Part shown: piece after piece, positions 31,376-32,652 of the stretch | Position numbering within the stretch: the stretch's first letter is position 1 | Layout of the letters: every line of letters starts with the position of its first letter | NCBI GenBank assembly: GCA_050735975.1 | Contig: JBOHVS010000300.1 | Location: 1 to 32,652 of the forward strand | Length of the DNA: 32,652 nt | DNA from: DATMBL01 sp050735975 | GTDB lineage: Bacteria; Desulfobacterota; Binatia; UBA9968 | Direction of reading: 5' to 3' | Notes under the pieces: model-generated | The model's database searches: none | The model's input: only the letters and a program-made list of their open reading frames with translations | What the model was told of the DNA's origin: nothing | Program-made: the position numbers and the translations under genes

Positions 31376-31732
31376 ATGAATCGTGACTACCAGAAGTTCG
31401 CTAAGGCCGATCTGGAACGAGGCCTCAGCCATCTCGCGCGCGGCGAAGACCTGCTTCCCGAAGCGTTTCAGGCATTTTGGGGTGTCTACGAGAACTGCCT
31501 TAACTGCCTCTCCATCGCGCCGGGCAAGACGGCGCACGAGCGGAACCTTGCGTTCGAGAGACACCTGCACGAGGTCGGATTGTACCAGCGAGTCTTGGAC
31601 GCATTGTTCAGACATACCGCCGCACACTGCGGGAACAAAGTGAAAGCTTACGCGGATGATTTTGGCAGTGAAAGCGACGCGCTAATGCCGGATAACACTA
31701 TCCCCTGGCAGAAAAATGGCGACAATACTTAG
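31376..31732 (+). CDS. Small helical protein of unknown function
   Basis: This 118-aa protein has no family I recognise. It is predicted mainly helical: DYQKFAKADLERGLSHLARGEDLLPEAFQAFWGVYENCLNCLSI, then ERNLAFERHLHEVGLYQRVLDALFRHTAAHCGNKVKAYADDFG. HEPN-like helical bundles have this style, but the RxxxxH catalytic motif is not evident. It starts 34 bp after attC-like site 3, as cassette genes do. The following 201-bp gap has a hairpin TTCGCTTGG/CCAA...AGCGAA (31786-31812) but no clear attC boxes, so its cassette end is unproven. Confidence 0.55.
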   Translation: MNRDYQKFAKADLERGLSHLARGEDLLPEAFQAFWGVYENCLNCLSIAPGKTAHERNLAFERHLHEVGLYQRVLDALFRHTAAHCGNKVKAYADDFGSESDALMPDNTIPWQKNGDNT

Positions 31733-31933
31733 ACATAGCGTGGTCCGACCCCTTGGAGCATCATCTGCCTATAAGACGTGGACCTTTCGCTTGGTTTCCA
31801 AAACTGAGCGAAGCCAGTGACTTAATTCTGCCTGCTGCCGGGTACCGTGCTCACCAAGTAGCTGATCTTATCGAGTCCGCCATTCTCGGCTATACTTAGC
31901 GCCCGAACTCAAACGCGAACGATAGGAATTAAA

Positions 31934-32287
31934 ATGGCTTCGCAGCGCCATCACTATATACCGCAATTTTTGTTGAAAGGGTTTGCGAGCCGAATAACAA
32001 AGAAGGCTCATTTTGTATTTCGGTTCGCTAAGGGCTCCAGGAACAGTTTTCTTAATTACCGTTGGTACATCGACCATCAACCGGTTGGATCATTTGTGCT
32101 GAGAGATGTCGGACCGCTAGCTCGTGTTTCAGATATCAATCAGTTGACGTTTCCTTACGGCTTCGGTATTCCCCTGATGGTTTGCCTTCCGATTTCTTTG
32201 CGGGAGTGCCAGATTTTTCAGCGAGCACAACATCAATGGGCAAGCGAAGCGCTTACACGCGAGCCGGTCGGGCGAGATGATCGATGA
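31934..32287 (+). CDS. Short DUF4238-like protein, probably truncated
   Basis: The 117-aa product opens with RHHYIPQFLLKGFA, the DUF4238 hallmark also seen at 28317. Full-length members have roughly 300 residues. Here about 50 N-terminal residues are followed directly by LTFPYGFGIPLMVCLPISLRECQIFQ, which resembles the C-terminal LPLSP region of the family, so an internal deletion is likely. AGGAA lies a few bases before the ATG, and a TATACT at 31891 could be a -10 element. The last residues look unrelated. It may be a decayed copy or a real short variant; I favour decay. Confidence 0.55.
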   Translation: MASQRHHYIPQFLLKGFASRITKKAHFVFRFAKGSRNSFLNYRWYIDHQPVGSFVLRDVGPLARVSDINQLTFPYGFGIPLMVCLPISLRECQIFQRAQHQWASEALTREPVGRDDR

Positions 32288-32652
32288 TCCGAAGCGATCG
32301 CGGTCGGCAGTTCGGAGTTCGTTAAGGAGATAAGGAGCGAACTGCGCTCAAGGCGATGCATCGCGAAGTGCATTTTAGATCCAAGCGCTGATTGCGGATT
32401 CAACCAAAATCGGTTGAGTGAAGCTTACGCGGGTGATTCTTCCCACCCAAACTGATGTGCTAACGCCAGCTAATGCTAGCCCTCGGGCAGAGACACGCAA
32501 AATGTAGCGTCGGCCGAACCGTTGGAGACGTTCCCCAGTTCGTAGAACAGACCTTCATACAAGAAGCAAGACCTAACCCCTGCAGGATTCTCTCACGAAG
32601 AAAAATCCGTGGCCGAAAATTCTTTGCTTCTTTCTGTGTAACCGGTATAATC
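32288..32652. other. 365-bp gene-free right end
   Basis: No ORF, RNA gene or array is recognised. ACCTAAC at 32571-32577 fits an attC R'' box but no R' box follows before the window ends. The stretch ends in a promoter-like sequence at 32624-32651 that points to a gene just outside. Confidence 0.5.
32624..32651 (+). promoter_or_regulatory. Putative sigma70 promoter at window edge
   Basis: TTGCTT (32624-32629) and a perfect TATAAT (32646-32651) are separated by 16 bases. Transcription would run rightward, out of the window, so this probably serves the next gene. Confidence 0.5.

Overview
The window looks like a chromosomal contig from an uncultured, moderately GC-rich soil or sediment bacterium. 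The best guide to taxonomy is the gene order tilS-ftsH-folP-cdaA-ybbR-glmM-pdxJ-nnrDE-tsaE-lysC-cimA. It closely matches the order known from Geobacter and other Deltaproteobacteria, so a Desulfobacterota/Binatota-like lineage is the most likely source (inference; no marker was searched). Intergenic spaces carry many short dispersed palindromes, which is common in such genomes.

Layout. Positions 1-1857 are a complete IS1380-type insertion sequence whose left inverted repeat is the first base of the window. Positions 1858-2176 hold a dispersed repeat and a 42-codon relic of an MFS transporter. Positions 2177-6054 are accessory: an exported SAM methyltransferase, a two-domain sulfurtransferase (minus strand), an AttH/CrtC-like secreted protein and a small overlapping gene pair that may be a toxin-antitoxin module. 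Positions 6304-24319 are the housekeeping block: tRNA lysidine synthesis, membrane proteolysis, folate, c-di-AMP signalling and cell-wall precursor synthesis, vitamin B6, NAD(P)HX repair, tRNA t6A, aspartate kinase, citramalate synthase, serine acetyltransferase, two tRNA thiolation/methylthiolation enzymes and RNase III. Many of these genes overlap or nearly touch on the plus strand. The usual acpS between pdxJ and nnrDE is absent; a terminal-inverted-repeat element lies there instead. Positions 24346-26383 encode an SdhA/FrdA-like flavoprotein with an unusual active site and a stand-alone 2Fe-2S protein. Positions 26614-27891 (minus) encode an anaerobic-sulfatase-maturase-like radical SAM/SPASM protein with a SEC-C tail.

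From about 28.3 kb to the end the content changes to small plus-strand genes of unknown function separated by short gaps. Three gaps contain attC-like recombination sites: 30044-30102, 30719-30799 and 31277-31342. I read this as an integron gene-cassette cluster without a visible integrase (a CALIN) or the edge of a larger integron. Its contents are a TIKI/TraB-like protein with both GxxH motifs, a DUF4258/YgiT-type toxin-antitoxin pair, two unknown proteins, and one intact and one shortened DUF4238 protein. This is the part of the window most likely to hold something undescribed.
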